Assembly (NCBI GenBank): GCA_964538915.1
Contig: CAZIFB010000009.1
Span: 52,239 to 116,238, forward strand
Direction of reading: 5' to 3'
Length of the DNA: 64,000 nt
Origin: JAEUHQ01 sp964538915
GTDB lineage: Bacteria; Planctomycetota; UBA1135; UBA2386
Under the pieces are notes generated by a model that was given only the letters and a program-made list of their open reading frames with translations, made no database searches and had not been told where the DNA came from. Each line of letters opens with the position of its first letter. Within the stretch, counting starts at the first letter, position 1. Made by a program: the position numbers and the translations under genes. This document shows positions 16,204 to 24,892 of this stretch, piece by piece.

Positions 16204-17088
16204 ATGGATGCGTACGCCACCGAAGTCCGAAGCAGCGTGCGCCGCGCACTTGCGGAGGACCTCGGTAGAGACGACCTGAGCCTGCAGGGCGATCTGACGA
16301 CCAGACTGGCGTTGCCGCAGCGCCGCCGCGGTCGGGCGCGCATCGTCGCGAAGGCGGATGGCGTGCTCGCCGGCGTCGACTGCGCGGTGGTGTGCTTCCG
16401 GTTGTTGGACGCCGATGCGCAGATCGACGTTCGCGTGAAGGACGGCCAGTCTTTTCGAAGAGGCGACCTGCTGCTGCACGCCGAAGGCGACATGGCGGCC
16501 CTGCTGGCCGCTGAACGGACAGCGCTCAACTTCCTGCAGCGGTTGACCGGGGTCGCCACTCGTACCCGCGCGTTCGTGGACGCCGTTGCGAACACCGGCG
16601 CCAGGATCCTGGACACGCGGAAGACGACGCCGGGACTGCGGCACCTCGAGAAGCACGCCGTTGCCTCCGGAGGCGGGAGCAACCACCGGATCGGCCTGTT
16701 CGATCAGGTTCTGCTGAAGGAGAACCACTTCGGGTTTGCGCTCCCCCTCGCCTACGAGGAGGTCGTGCGTCGTTGTGTCCTCGGCCAGTCCGCTCCGGTG
16801 GTCGCCGAGGCCCGAACCGTCAACGAGGCGGTTGCCGCGGTCCGCGGCGGCGCCGGGGTCGTCTTGCTCGACAACTTCGCTCCGGGGGATCCGCTTCGGG
16901 CCGCCGTCACGGCGGTCCGTGCCGAAGCGCGTCGAATGGGTTCGACGGTGGAGGTCGAAGCCTCCGGAGGCGTCGATCTCTCGACGGTAAGGGCTTTCGC
17001 CGAGTGCGGGGTCGATCGCATTTCCGTCGGCGGCTTGACTCATTCTGCGCCAGCCGTCGACTTGTCGATGCTCGTCGAGGGCGTCTGA
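16204..17088 (+). CDS. nadC: Nicotinate-nucleotide diphosphorylase (carboxylating), quinolinate phosphoribosyltransferase
   Basis: A 294-residue enzyme that converts quinolinate and PRPP to nicotinate mononucleotide in de novo NAD synthesis. Motifs: GDLTTRLALP near the N-terminus, ERTALNFLQRLTGVATRT, ILDTRKTTPGLRHLEKHAV (substrate-binding Arg, Lys and His), GGGSNHRIGLFDQVLLKENH, and VEASGGVDLSTVRAFAECGVD with the PRPP-binding SVGGLTHS at the C-terminus. Length is normal. nadA and nadB are not in the window. A TAGTCT box lies 12 nt before the ATG. The next gene starts inside its stop (TGATG). Confidence 0.95.
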   Translation: MDAYATEVRSSVRRALAEDLGRDDLSLQGDLTTRLALPQRRRGRARIVAKADGVLAGVDCAVVCFRLLDADAQIDVRVKDGQSFRRGDLLLHAEGDMAALLAAERTALNFLQRLTGVATRTRAFVDAVANTGARILDTRKTTPGLRHLEKHAVASGGGSNHRIGLFDQVLLKENHFGFALPLAYEEVVRRCVLGQSAPVVAEARTVNEAVAAVRGGAGVVLLDNFAPGDPLRAAVTAVRAEARRMGSTVEVEASGGVDLSTVRAFAECGVDRISVGGLTHSAPAVDLSMLVEGV

Positions 17089-17516
17089 TGCGTGGCCGAC
17101 TCGTCTTTCCACCGAATCAGGGCGTGCTGAAGGCGTTGCGCGCCAAGGTTCGTGCGGCTGCTTCGTCCCTCGGCGCGACCCCCGAAGTGTGTGACAGCCT
17201 CGCGCTCGTCGTGGACGAGCTGGTCAACAACGCGGTCGAACACGGGGTGAGCTACCGGCGGAAGGCGCTCGATCTGGCGATCGAGCTCGGGTCGTCCGGA
17301 GATCGCATCTCGATCGAGTTCTTCGATCAGGAGATGCCGACAGCCGACGTGCACGAACTCGCGCGCGCCTTGTCCGCGGCCGCATCCGGCATGCCATCTC
17401 TCGAGAGCGAGCGTGGCCGTGGGCTGTTCCTGATGTCCGTGTACCTCGAGGGCCTTCGCGCAGAAGTCGCTCAGGTCGGCGGTCTCCGGCTCGTTGGAAT
17501 GGTCGCGAAGCGATGA
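17088..17516 (+). CDS. RsbW-like ATP-binding protein (anti-sigma factor type kinase fold)
   Basis: A 142-residue GHKL-fold ATPase domain standing alone, as in RsbW/SpoIIAB anti-sigma factors. The N box is LALVVDELVNNAVEHGV (Glu and two Asn for magnesium-ATP), the G1 region is ISIEFFDQE, and the G2 box is ESERGRGLFLMSVYLE. Such proteins usually bind a sigma factor or phosphorylate a STAS-domain antagonist. No STAS protein is adjacent, so the partner is unknown. The start overlaps the nadC stop by one base (TGATG), implying coupling. Confidence 0.8.
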   Translation: MRGRLVFPPNQGVLKALRAKVRAAASSLGATPEVCDSLALVVDELVNNAVEHGVSYRRKALDLAIELGSSGDRISIEFFDQEMPTADVHELARALSAAASGMPSLESERGRGLFLMSVYLEGLRAEVAQVGGLRLVGMVAKR

Positions 17517-17529
17517 CGGAGTTCGGCGA

Positions 17530-18060
17530 TTGGCGGAACGCGTGACCGATGCCACCGGCGATCGACGCGGGCTTGTCGGTCACACGAGAAGGGTCGTCTC
17601 TGCCTGGATCGGTCTGCCGCTCGCGGTTCGCGCCGTTGCGCCGGTGCTCGTGATGGGACTGCTATGGTGGAGTTCGTCGCGTGAGATTGCGCCGCAGGCG
17701 CCGTCTGATGTGCGGGCCTTCCTGCACAACGGGATGCACGTGGTCGCGTACGCGGCGCTGTGTGCGGCGTGGCTGACCTCGCTGCGACGCGGGCCAGGAC
17801 CCGCGACACCGACCCGCTGCAACGTCGTCGGCGTGCTCTTGTCGGTCGCCTACGGCATCGTCGACGAGTGGCACCAGTCGTCCGTCCCTGGGCGCGTGTC
17901 TTCCGTCTCGGACGTGATCTCCGATTCCTGCGGGGCGCTGCTGGCAGTCGTTCTCCTGGATGCGGTTCTCGGGGTTGGTGCGGTGAAGCGGGGCGTACTC
18001 GCGGGGTGTCTGGTCCTGTGCATTGCCAGCGTCGCGTTCGCCACGTGGGGCCCTTGGTGA
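17530..18060 (+). CDS. VanZ-family membrane protein
   Basis: About 176 residues with four predicted membrane helices (VRAVAPVLVMGLLWWS, ALCAAWLTSL, NVVGVLLSVAYG, VLAGCLVLCIASVAFA). The VanZ signature is clear: NGMHVVAYAALCAAW followed by YGIVDEWHQSSVPGRVSSVSD. VanZ-like proteins occur in many bacteria; the founding member gives low-level teicoplanin resistance, but most have no known role. The start is uncertain: TTG 17530 has GGAG 8 nt upstream, while GTG 17542 or TTG 17494 are also possible. It follows the RsbW-like gene closely. Confidence 0.8.
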   Translation: MAERVTDATGDRRGLVGHTRRVVSAWIGLPLAVRAVAPVLVMGLLWWSSSREIAPQAPSDVRAFLHNGMHVVAYAALCAAWLTSLRRGPGPATPTRCNVVGVLLSVAYGIVDEWHQSSVPGRVSSVSDVISDSCGALLAVVLLDAVLGVGAVKRGVLAGCLVLCIASVAFATWGPW

Positions 18061-18080
18061 GGCGTTTTGGGTGAGACGGA

Positions 18081-18095
18081 CGGGCGTATCGCCCG
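18081..18095 (+). terminator. Hairpin after the vanZ-like gene
   Basis: CGGGCG-TAT-CGCCCG begins 20 nt after the stop at 18060. No T run follows; terminator role inferred from position. Confidence 0.3.
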
Positions 18096-18173
18096 AGAAG
18101 GAATGGCTCACCGCGAGCCAGCTTCTTGCCACGCAGCACGCGTCGAGATCGTTCTGCGCTGGAACCTCTTGTC

Positions 18174-18545
18174 ATGAAGCGATTCCCGCTCCTCTGCGTG
18201 GTGGCCCTCCTCGGGGCCGCCGTCTCTGCTCCGGCCCAGGTCGTTGTCGAGGGCAAGATCGGCCGGAACCTTCGCGCTTCGGTCGCCATCGGCTCGCACG
18301 GCGCTCACCACTGCGAACCCGTGCGTCGGGTGGCGCCGCCTCCCCGCGGTCACTGGGAGACCGTGTACGAGGAAGTGCTCGTCCCCGGGTACTGGCGCGA
18401 AGATCGGATCCCGCCGACCTACGGTTGGGTCTACGATCGCTGCGGTCACCGTCGCTGGGCGATGGTCGACAAGGGCGGCTGCCACCGCGTGTGGGTGCCG
18501 GCTCGCTACGAGACCCGTTCCCGCCGAGTCTGGGTCAGCTGCTGA
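18174..18545 (+). CDS. Small secreted Trp/Arg/Tyr-rich protein
   Basis: A 123-residue exported protein with signal peptide MKRFPLLCVVALLGAAVSAPAQ. The mature part carries degenerate repeats of the type V-P-G-Y-W / V-W-V-P-A-R-Y: HWETVYEEVLVPGYWRED, PTYGWVYDR and HRVWVPARYETRSRRVWV. This resembles the YXWGXW/PGYW repeat proteins found in many planctomycete and proteobacterial envelopes, whose function is unknown. There are four cysteines. The ATG at 18174 is chosen because it begins the signal peptide; an upstream extension would be arginine-rich and unlikely. Confidence 0.7.
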   Translation: MKRFPLLCVVALLGAAVSAPAQVVVEGKIGRNLRASVAIGSHGAHHCEPVRRVAPPPRGHWETVYEEVLVPGYWREDRIPPTYGWVYDRCGHRRWAMVDKGGCHRVWVPARYETRSRRVWVSC

Positions 18546-18589
18546 CCCTGTCGTGGCGCGCCGCGCCGCCGCCTGCTAGACAGGCGAGC

Positions 18590-20026
18590 ATGACGGAACG
18601 CGGCGACCGCTTCGACCACCCGCTCATCGAGCGCTACGCGAGTGTCGAGATGAGCCGGTTGTTCTCGCCGCGTGTCCGTCACACGACCTGGCGAGACCTC
18701 TGGATCGCGCTTGCGCAGGCACAGCACGAACTCGGCTTCCCTGTCGCGCCGGACCAGATCGCCGAACTGCGCTCGAAGCGGGACGAGTTCGATTGGTCGC
18801 GAGTCGCGGAACTCGAGAAGGAGTTGCGCCACGACGTGATGGCGCACGTCCATCACTATGGGGACCTCTGCCCGCGTGCCCGCCCGATCATCCATCTCGG
18901 GGCCACGAGTTGTTTCGTCACGGACAACGCGGACCTGATCGTCTACCGCAACGCGCTTCGACTGGTCGAGCACCGGCTCGCAGCCGTCCTGCGTGCTTTC
19001 GCCGCGTTCGCCGAGCGATGGCGATCGCAGCCATGTCTCGGCTACACGCACTTCCAGGTCGCGCAACCGGTGACCGTGGGCAAGCGCGCGTGTCTCTGGG
19101 CCCAGGACTTCCTGCTCGACCTGGACGAAGTGCGTCGCGTCGCCGAGTGGTTGCCCTTTCGCGGCGTGAAGGGAACGACCGGCACGCAGGCGACCTTCTT
19201 GCTGCTGGCGGGTGGAGATCACGCCAAGGTCGACGAACTCGATCGTCGCGTCACGGCAGCACTCGGATTCAAAGGGTCGATCCCGATCAGCGGCCAGACC
19301 TACACCCGCAAGATCGACTGGACGATCCACCAGGCCCTCTCTGCCGTCGCGCAGTCGGCGTCCAAGTTCGCCACCGACATGCGCCTTCTCTCGCACGAGG
19401 GCGAAGTCGAAGAGCCGAGCGAGTCGAAGCAGATCGGCAGCTCGGCGATGGCGTACAAGAAGAATCCGATGCGCTGCGAGCGGGTCTGCTCGCTGGCCCG
19501 CTACGTCGTCGAAGTGGCGAACACGAGTGCGCACACGGCTGCCACGCAGTGGCTCGAGCGCACCCTGGACGACTCGGCGATCCGCCGCATCGCGCTGCCC
19601 GAGTCCTTCCTCGCCATCGACGGCATCCTCACGCTCGTCGAGAACGTCGCGAAGGGGCTGGTCGTCTATCCGAAGGTGATCGAGCGCAAGCTGCGAGAGA
19701 ACCTGCCGTTCCTCGCGACCGAGGAGATCCTGATGGCGGGCGTCGCCGCCGGCGGCGATCGCCAGGACCTGCACGAACGCATCCGTGTGCACAGTCGGGC
19801 CGCGGCGCACGCGGTGAAGGCCGAAGGTCGTGACAATCCCCTGCTGGCGCTCGTCGCCGCGGATCCAGCCTTCGCGGCGATCCGCGACACGCTGCCGAGG
19901 TTGCTCGACCCGGCGCGCTTCGTCGGCCGCGCGGCCGAACAGGTCGACACCTTCCTGCGCGACGAGTTGGCGCCGCGCGTATCGCGAACGGAGGGAGAGT
20001 CGCTGTCGTCCGAGATCCGCGTGTGA
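18590..20026 (+). CDS. purB: Adenylosuccinate lyase
   Basis: A 478-residue enzyme of the fumarase/aspartase superfamily. It removes fumarate from SAICAR and from adenylosuccinate, two steps of purine synthesis. The signature loop GSSAMAYKKNPMRCER is at about 284-299; HLGATSCFVTDNADLI and GYTHFQVAQPVTVGKRA are the other two conserved regions (His and substrate contacts). Length agrees with the longer, animal-like PurB subgroup. It is free-standing: the small secreted protein gene ends 44 nt upstream and the gap to the next gene is 124 nt. Confidence 0.94.
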   Translation: MTERGDRFDHPLIERYASVEMSRLFSPRVRHTTWRDLWIALAQAQHELGFPVAPDQIAELRSKRDEFDWSRVAELEKELRHDVMAHVHHYGDLCPRARPIIHLGATSCFVTDNADLIVYRNALRLVEHRLAAVLRAFAAFAERWRSQPCLGYTHFQVAQPVTVGKRACLWAQDFLLDLDEVRRVAEWLPFRGVKGTTGTQATFLLLAGGDHAKVDELDRRVTAALGFKGSIPISGQTYTRKIDWTIHQALSAVAQSASKFATDMRLLSHEGEVEEPSESKQIGSSAMAYKKNPMRCERVCSLARYVVEVANTSAHTAATQWLERTLDDSAIRRIALPESFLAIDGILTLVENVAKGLVVYPKVIERKLRENLPFLATEEILMAGVAAGGDRQDLHERIRVHSRAAAHAVKAEGRDNPLLALVAADPAFAAIRDTLPRLLDPARFVGRAAEQVDTFLRDELAPRVSRTEGESLSSEIRV

Positions 20027-20150
20027 GCTGCGACCGCGTTCCTGCGGCGCGTCGTTCTTGCTGCGGCGCAGGCCGTTTCGCATAGTTCCGCGACGCGCGC
20101 CGTCGGCAAGAAATACTGGGCCGATCGCCGCGCACCTGCACGATCTACAC

Positions 20151-21272
20151 ATGCGAACGATTCGAATCGCGGCGCTCTGTCTCTCTTCGGCCTTGCTGCT
20201 GTCCGTCCCTTGCCGCGCGCAGGGGCCCGCACCGATGACGGAAGAGAACGTCATCTCCGGCACGATGGACATCGAGTTCGAGACCCGCTCGAAGCTCGAC
20301 ACCACGGGCGACCTCAAGAAGGGCTCTCCGGCGATCGGCGCGAAGGACACCTACAAGTTCGCGCTCCAGGTCGGCAAGACCACGGAGTTCGCGGGGTCGA
20401 TCACGCGCATGCCGAAGCTGTTCAGCAGCGTGCTCGGCCGCACGAAGCAGGATGCGTCGCTCTACTACTCCGTCGACCTCGCGGTCTTCAACCCGGCCGA
20501 CCTGAAGCAGAAGAAGGTCGTCGGCAAGTGGGTGGGGACCGTGCCGATGGATCCGGAGACCGGCGCGTTCGACCTCTCCGGCGGCAAGGCCAAGGAGAGC
20601 GCGCTTCGGGTGAAGGTCGACACCATGGGCAAGGCGTCGGCGTTCGAGGATGCCTTCGCCGGGAGGCTGGTCGGCAAGGCCGAGAAGAAGGAAGGGCTCG
20701 CCAGCTCGATCTACGAGCGCGTGGTGGGCGGCCGCACGGTGAAGGTCACCGTGAAGAAGAGCGACCCGATGCGCTTCGAGAACATCGCCCTCGCGATGGG
20801 ACCTGCGCCGAGCTACCCGAAGACCGTCGTCGTCGGTCGCCTCGACTACGACTACGAAACGGGCAACTACTTCAGCGACGGCATCACGTTCCGCTACGCC
20901 CTCGACGGCAAGGACTACGAGGACATCGTCACTGGATCGATCAAGTGGGTGAAGGAGAAGGACTACGAGACGAGCGGCAAGAGCTACTACGAGTTCAACC
21001 TCCGCTTCAACGAGGCGAAGAACAAGACCGCCACGAACGAAGCTGCGGCGTTCGAGAAGATGAGCGAGGAGGACGCGTTCTTCGCCGTCGACAACAGCAT
21101 CCCGGCGCTGACGGGGCGCATCTCCTACGTCGACGTGAAGTCGGGTGAGGATTCGCCGCCGACGTCGAGCAAGGTCACCTACGCGCTCAACGCGAACAAG
21201 CTGACCAAGCAGCAGATCATGAACTTCTTCAAGCTCTGGCTGCTCGCGGTCGGTCCCACGAACGACGAGTGA
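20151..21272 (+). CDS. Secreted protein of unknown function
   Basis: A 373-residue exported protein with signal peptide MRTIRIAALCLSSALLLSVPCRAQ. I do not recognise a family. The mature part is lysine-rich and strand-rich, with repeated patterns such as TGTMDIEFETR-like and VVGRLDYDYETGNYFSDG segments, suggesting stacked beta sheets. It is very polar with few cysteines, and no metal or catalytic motif stands out. The ATG at 20151 starts the signal peptide. It is followed after 59 nt by the amine oxidase gene, so the two may be co-expressed. Confidence 0.65.
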   Translation: MRTIRIAALCLSSALLLSVPCRAQGPAPMTEENVISGTMDIEFETRSKLDTTGDLKKGSPAIGAKDTYKFALQVGKTTEFAGSITRMPKLFSSVLGRTKQDASLYYSVDLAVFNPADLKQKKVVGKWVGTVPMDPETGAFDLSGGKAKESALRVKVDTMGKASAFEDAFAGRLVGKAEKKEGLASSIYERVVGGRTVKVTVKKSDPMRFENIALAMGPAPSYPKTVVVGRLDYDYETGNYFSDGITFRYALDGKDYEDIVTGSIKWVKEKDYETSGKSYYEFNLRFNEAKNKTATNEAAAFEKMSEEDAFFAVDNSIPALTGRISYVDVKSGEDSPPTSSKVTYALNANKLTKQQIMNFFKLWLLAVGPTNDE

Positions 21273-21287
21273 CGTAGCCAACGCCTG

Positions 21288-21395
21288 TCCGTCCTCGGTC
21301 GCCAACTCGCCTCGCGCCTTCGCCAACGCCAATGACCCGCTCCTTCTACCGTCGTCTCGCTCGCTCCGTCCTCGGTCGCCAACTCGCCTCGCGCC
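21288..21395 (+). repeat. 31-bp direct repeat straddling a gene start
   Basis: An identical 31-nt block lies at 21288-21318 (upstream of the ATG) and 21365-21395 (inside the coding region, encoding roughly residues 12-22). The copies are 77 bp apart. Shared ends read TCCGTCCTCGG and TCGCCTCGCGCC. Confidence 0.85.
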
Positions 21396-22810
21396 GCGAC
21401 TTCCTCGCCGGAAGCGCGGTTGCAGCGGGTTCTCTGCTGATGTCCCGTTCGGGGAGCCTGCTCGGCGGGCGCGTCGGCAAGCGGGTGGTGGTGGTTGGCG
21501 GCGGCTTCTCCGGGCTTGCGTGCGCGTACGAGCTGAAGGCCGCGGGCTACGACGTGACGTTGCTGGAGGCGACGAACCGCGTCGGTGGCCGCGTTCGCTC
21601 TTCGACGGAGTTCGTCGAGGGGCGCGTGATCGAGGTCGGCGCGGAGCTGATCGGATCGAACCATCCGACGTGGATGGCCTTCAAGGACACGTTCCAGCTC
21701 GAGATGCTGGACCTGTCCGAGAACGAGGAGTGGGAGCAGCCGGTGATCCTCGACGGCAAACGGCTCTCGCGCGAAGAGGCCAAGGCCTTGTTGGAGGAGA
21801 TGGACGAAGTGTTCGTGAAGGCGATCGACCCGCTCGCCGAGAAGGTCGACGCGGACGAGCCCTGGAAGACTCCCGACGCCAAGACCCTCGACGCGAAGAA
21901 CACCGGCGCCTGGATCGCGGAGCTGCAGTGTTCCGACGCGTGCAAGAAGGCGCTCGCCGTGGAGTTCCAGTCGAACAACGGCCAGCACGTCGCGAAGCAG
22001 AGCTTCCTCGGGAACCTCACGCAGGTGAGGGGCCACGGCAACGCCCAGAGCTATCGCGACGAGAGTGAGGTGTACCGTTGCAAGGGCGGCAACCAATCGC
22101 TGGCGAAGAAGCTCGCCGAGTCCCTGGGCAAGGTGGTCACGCTCGAACTTCCCGTCCGCTCGATCGAGTGGGCCGGCAACCACGTGATCGTGACCTGCAA
22201 CGACGGCCGCACGCTCGAGTGCGACGACGTCGTGGTGACGGTGCCGCCTTCGGTGTGGTCGAAGATCGAGTTCAAGCCCGGTCTGCCCGCGGCTCTGACG
22301 CCGCAGATGGGCTTCAACACCAAGTGGTTCGTGCACCTGAAGTCCCGCTTCTGGCAGAAGGCCAACCAGGAGCAGTACGCGATGAGCGACGGCATCTTCA
22401 ACATGACGTGGGAGGGCACCGACGCGCAGCCCGGCGACGAGAACGTCGTGTTCGTCGCGTTCAACGGTGGTCCCTCCGCGGAGCGCGCGCGCTCGCTACG
22501 CGGGGACGCGCAAGCCGACGCGTACTTCGCCGACCTGGAAACCCTGTACCCCGGCTTCAAGGAGCAGGTCGTCGGCAAGCCGTTCTTCATGGACTGGCCG
22601 AACGAGCCTTGGACCAAGGCGAGCTACTCGTTCCCCGCCCCCGGCCAGATCACGGCGCAGGGACAGATCCTGCGCGACGGTCTGCAGGGGCGTCTGCACT
22701 TCGCCGGCGAGCACACGTGCTACCGCTTCGTCGGCTACATGGAAGGCGCGCTCTACTCCGGTTCGCAGCTCGCGAAGCGGCTCGCGAAGCGCGACGGCAT
22801 CGTTCGCTGA
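21332..22810 (+). CDS. Tat-exported FAD-dependent amine oxidase
   Basis: A 492-residue flavoprotein of the monoamine oxidase/phytoene desaturase superfamily. The N-terminus has a twin-arginine signal (SRRDFLAGSAVAAGS), meaning folded export. The FAD-binding Rossmann motif is RVVVVGGGFSGLACAYEL (about 51-68), followed by LLEATNRVGGRVRS. The C-terminal GRLHFAGEHTCYRFVGYMEGA is the second FAD contact typical of amine oxidases. Likely substrates are primary or secondary amines, but specificity cannot be read. A 31-bp direct repeat spans its start region. It converges on the hydrolase gene with 8 nt between stops. Confidence 0.88.
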   Translation: MTRSFYRRLARSVLGRQLASRRDFLAGSAVAAGSLLMSRSGSLLGGRVGKRVVVVGGGFSGLACAYELKAAGYDVTLLEATNRVGGRVRSSTEFVEGRVIEVGAELIGSNHPTWMAFKDTFQLEMLDLSENEEWEQPVILDGKRLSREEAKALLEEMDEVFVKAIDPLAEKVDADEPWKTPDAKTLDAKNTGAWIAELQCSDACKKALAVEFQSNNGQHVAKQSFLGNLTQVRGHGNAQSYRDESEVYRCKGGNQSLAKKLAESLGKVVTLELPVRSIEWAGNHVIVTCNDGRTLECDDVVVTVPPSVWSKIEFKPGLPAALTPQMGFNTKWFVHLKSRFWQKANQEQYAMSDGIFNMTWEGTDAQPGDENVVFVAFNGGPSAERARSLRGDAQADAYFADLETLYPGFKEQVVGKPFFMDWPNEPWTKASYSFPAPGQITAQGQILRDGLQGRLHFAGEHTCYRFVGYMEGALYSGSQLAKRLAKRDGIVR

Positions 22811-22818
22811 GTTCGCCG

Positions 22819-24816
22819 TCAGTCGACGAACTCGAGGCTGTCGACGAACACCGAGCCGGCGGTGTGGCCGGGTCGGTCGAACCAGAAGTAGATCCACCGC
22901 ACGTCGGTGAGGTCGGCTCCGGCGAAGGCCGACAGGGGCAGTCGGATCGTCGTCATCGCGCTCTTCGTGAAGTCGCCCGCTGCATAGGGGTAGGGCCAGG
23001 TGACGAACACGTCGGGCGACGGGATCCGGCCGAAGTCGCTCACGGCCACCGATGACGACCATCCGTTGCCCGTGTAGAGCGACACGCGGAAGTCCTGGTC
23101 CTGGCCGGCGACGTTCCAGGCGTCGAGGTAGTCCTGCGCGACGCGCAGACTGAGGTTCGAGAAGCTGGTGACGTCGCGCGCCGGGCCGACGAACGGCACG
23201 TTGGCGACCGGGATGTTCCACCCGACGTACGACGAGGATCCGGACCACTTGATGCGGATGCCGCCGGTGTCGTGCGGCGCCGACGGGTCGAGTTCCCACA
23301 GGTTGTCCTCGGCGATCTGCGCGATTCCGGACCCGGTGACCACCGAGCCGCCGCGGCTGTTCGAGTCCCACGTGCCGTTCTCGCAGTCGTCGACGACCCG
23401 ACGAGGGTGGTCGGCGAACTGCTCGAACACGTCGATGTCGGCGACTCGGACCTTGGTCGGCTCGGCGCGGCCGTCGAAGTACGCACGGTACGCACTCTCG
23501 TTGCGGACGTGCCAGCGCAGGAACGCAGTGGCGTAGCCCTTCGCGACGTCCTTGTGCCGTGCGCAGCCGATCGAGCCGCCGTCGAGCACGGTGCAGCCGT
23601 CGAGGAAGCCGCGGTGCGTGGCGCCGTGGACGAACACCATGCTCTTCGTCAGATTGGCCGCAGGCAGGAGCAGGCCCTCCACCGACGCTTCGGTGCCGGC
23701 GCGGTCGTAGATCGCGAAGGCGCTGCGCTCGGGCTCGGTCAGCGGATCCTCGAGGCGCACGCCGCGCACGTCGGGGTCGCGCGAACCGTAGATCGCCAGG
23801 AGCGATCGCGACATCGTGCCGTCGAGCTGCTCTTTCGTGTCCGTGCCCGTGCTGCCGCCGTCGGTCGGCGCGATCGACAGCACACACTTCACGTCGTACG
23901 GAATGTGAGCGAGGGCAGGTTGCTCGGCGAGAAGTCGCGCGGCGGTGACCGCGGCTTCGCCGCCGCGGCTGTGGCCCGCGAACACCACGTCGTTCGTCAG
24001 TCGGTTGGCGTAGCCCCAGTACGCGTGCAGGCCGTTCAGGTAGCTGATCGCTTCGCGGGCGCGCCCCTCGTTGCTGCCACCCATGTGCGCGCCGTTCGCG
24101 ATGCTCGCGACCACGAAACCGTTGCGCGCGACGTGCGCGAGGATCTCGTCGTGGTCGTCGATGTCCATGCCGTTGCCGTGCAGGAAGATCACGACGGGCA
24201 GGCCGATCGGCGGGCCGTCGCTCTGTTGGCACGTCGCCGACGGCCACCACACCTTGCCCTGGATGTTCGGCACGCCGTCGCCGCCGTAGTTCCACCAGAG
24301 GTTGCTCCAGTACGCACACGGATAGACCACGGCCGCAGCCGGGTCGGGCGTGGGGGACTGGCCCGGGAACTCGAGTTCGAGCCCGGGGCTCGTCGTCAGC
24401 GACAACGCCGCGTCGAAGGTGATGCCTTGGGCTCGCACCGTGCCGACGTAGTCGCTCGGCATGGTGAGGCTGAACGCCGCGTGTCCGCCGCCGTCCGAGG
24501 GCGCGAACCACAGGATCAGCGGTTCGGCGAGCAGGGTGCAGCCGACGCCGCCGAGCGGCACTGCGACTTCCTGGAAGCCGAGTACCAGCAGCGCCGGCGC
24601 GAGTGGCGCGACCGTCACGTCGAACGCGACCGAGTGGCTGTCGTCGCCGAGGATGGTGTCGACAGCAGTGGCACCGACGCCGCAGCCCTGGCCGTATGGC
24701 GTGACCACGGCCGGGTCGGTGTACTGCGCGAGCAGCGGGGCCTGCAGGGCGCTGGCGGCCGCCACCGCGAGGAGTGCGGCTGTCCGCGGGGAACGGAACG
24801 GGATGGGTTGGTTCAT
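22819..24816 (-). CDS. Secreted alpha/beta hydrolase with C-terminal beta-sandwich
   Basis: A 665-residue exported protein (signal peptide ending in LLAQ). After an N-terminal strand-rich module (about 35-160), the hydrolase domain has PVVIFLHGNGMDIDDHDEI (oxyanion region), nucleophile elbow VVFAGHSRGGEAAV, AIYGSRDPDVRG (probable acid) and FVHGATHRGFLDG (probable His). The last 180 residues form a beta-sandwich resembling a family 11-type carbohydrate-binding module (DDCENGTWDSNSRGG...). It could be an esterase or lipase acting on polysaccharide or polyester material outside the cell. The ATG is preceded by a hairpin that captures its Shine-Dalgarno. Confidence 0.8.
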   Translation of the reverse strand: MNQPIPFRSPRTAALLAVAAASALQAPLLAQYTDPAVVTPYGQGCGVGATAVDTILGDDSHSVAFDVTVAPLAPALLVLGFQEVAVPLGGVGCTLLAEPLILWFAPSDGGGHAAFSLTMPSDYVGTVRAQGITFDAALSLTTSPGLELEFPGQSPTPDPAAAVVYPCAYWSNLWWNYGGDGVPNIQGKVWWPSATCQQSDGPPIGLPVVIFLHGNGMDIDDHDEILAHVARNGFVVASIANGAHMGGSNEGRAREAISYLNGLHAYWGYANRLTNDVVFAGHSRGGEAAVTAARLLAEQPALAHIPYDVKCVLSIAPTDGGSTGTDTKEQLDGTMSRSLLAIYGSRDPDVRGVRLEDPLTEPERSAFAIYDRAGTEASVEGLLLPAANLTKSMVFVHGATHRGFLDGCTVLDGGSIGCARHKDVAKGYATAFLRWHVRNESAYRAYFDGRAEPTKVRVADIDVFEQFADHPRRVVDDCENGTWDSNSRGGSVVTGSGIAQIAEDNLWELDPSAPHDTGGIRIKWSGSSSYVGWNIPVANVPFVGPARDVTSFSNLSLRVAQDYLDAWNVAGQDQDFRVSLYTGNGWSSSVAVSDFGRIPSPDVFVTWPYPYAAGDFTKSAMTTIRLPLSAFAGADLTDVRWIYFWFDRPGHTAGSVFVDSLEFVD

Positions 24817-24840
24817 GTCACGGGTCTCCGAGGACCCGTG
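24817..24840 (-). promoter_or_regulatory. Shine-Dalgarno-holding hairpin before the hydrolase gene
   Basis: On the minus strand: CACGGGTC, loop CTCGGA, GACCCGTG, then AC-ATG. Eight perfect pairs. The GGAG element straddles the loop and 3' arm. The stem ends two nt before the start codon, as in the two beta-helix genes. Confidence 0.6.
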
Positions 24841-24892
24841 CAGCGGGGCGCGCGCGGCGGAGCGGGTACCGAATCCCGCGATTCGCGGTCCG

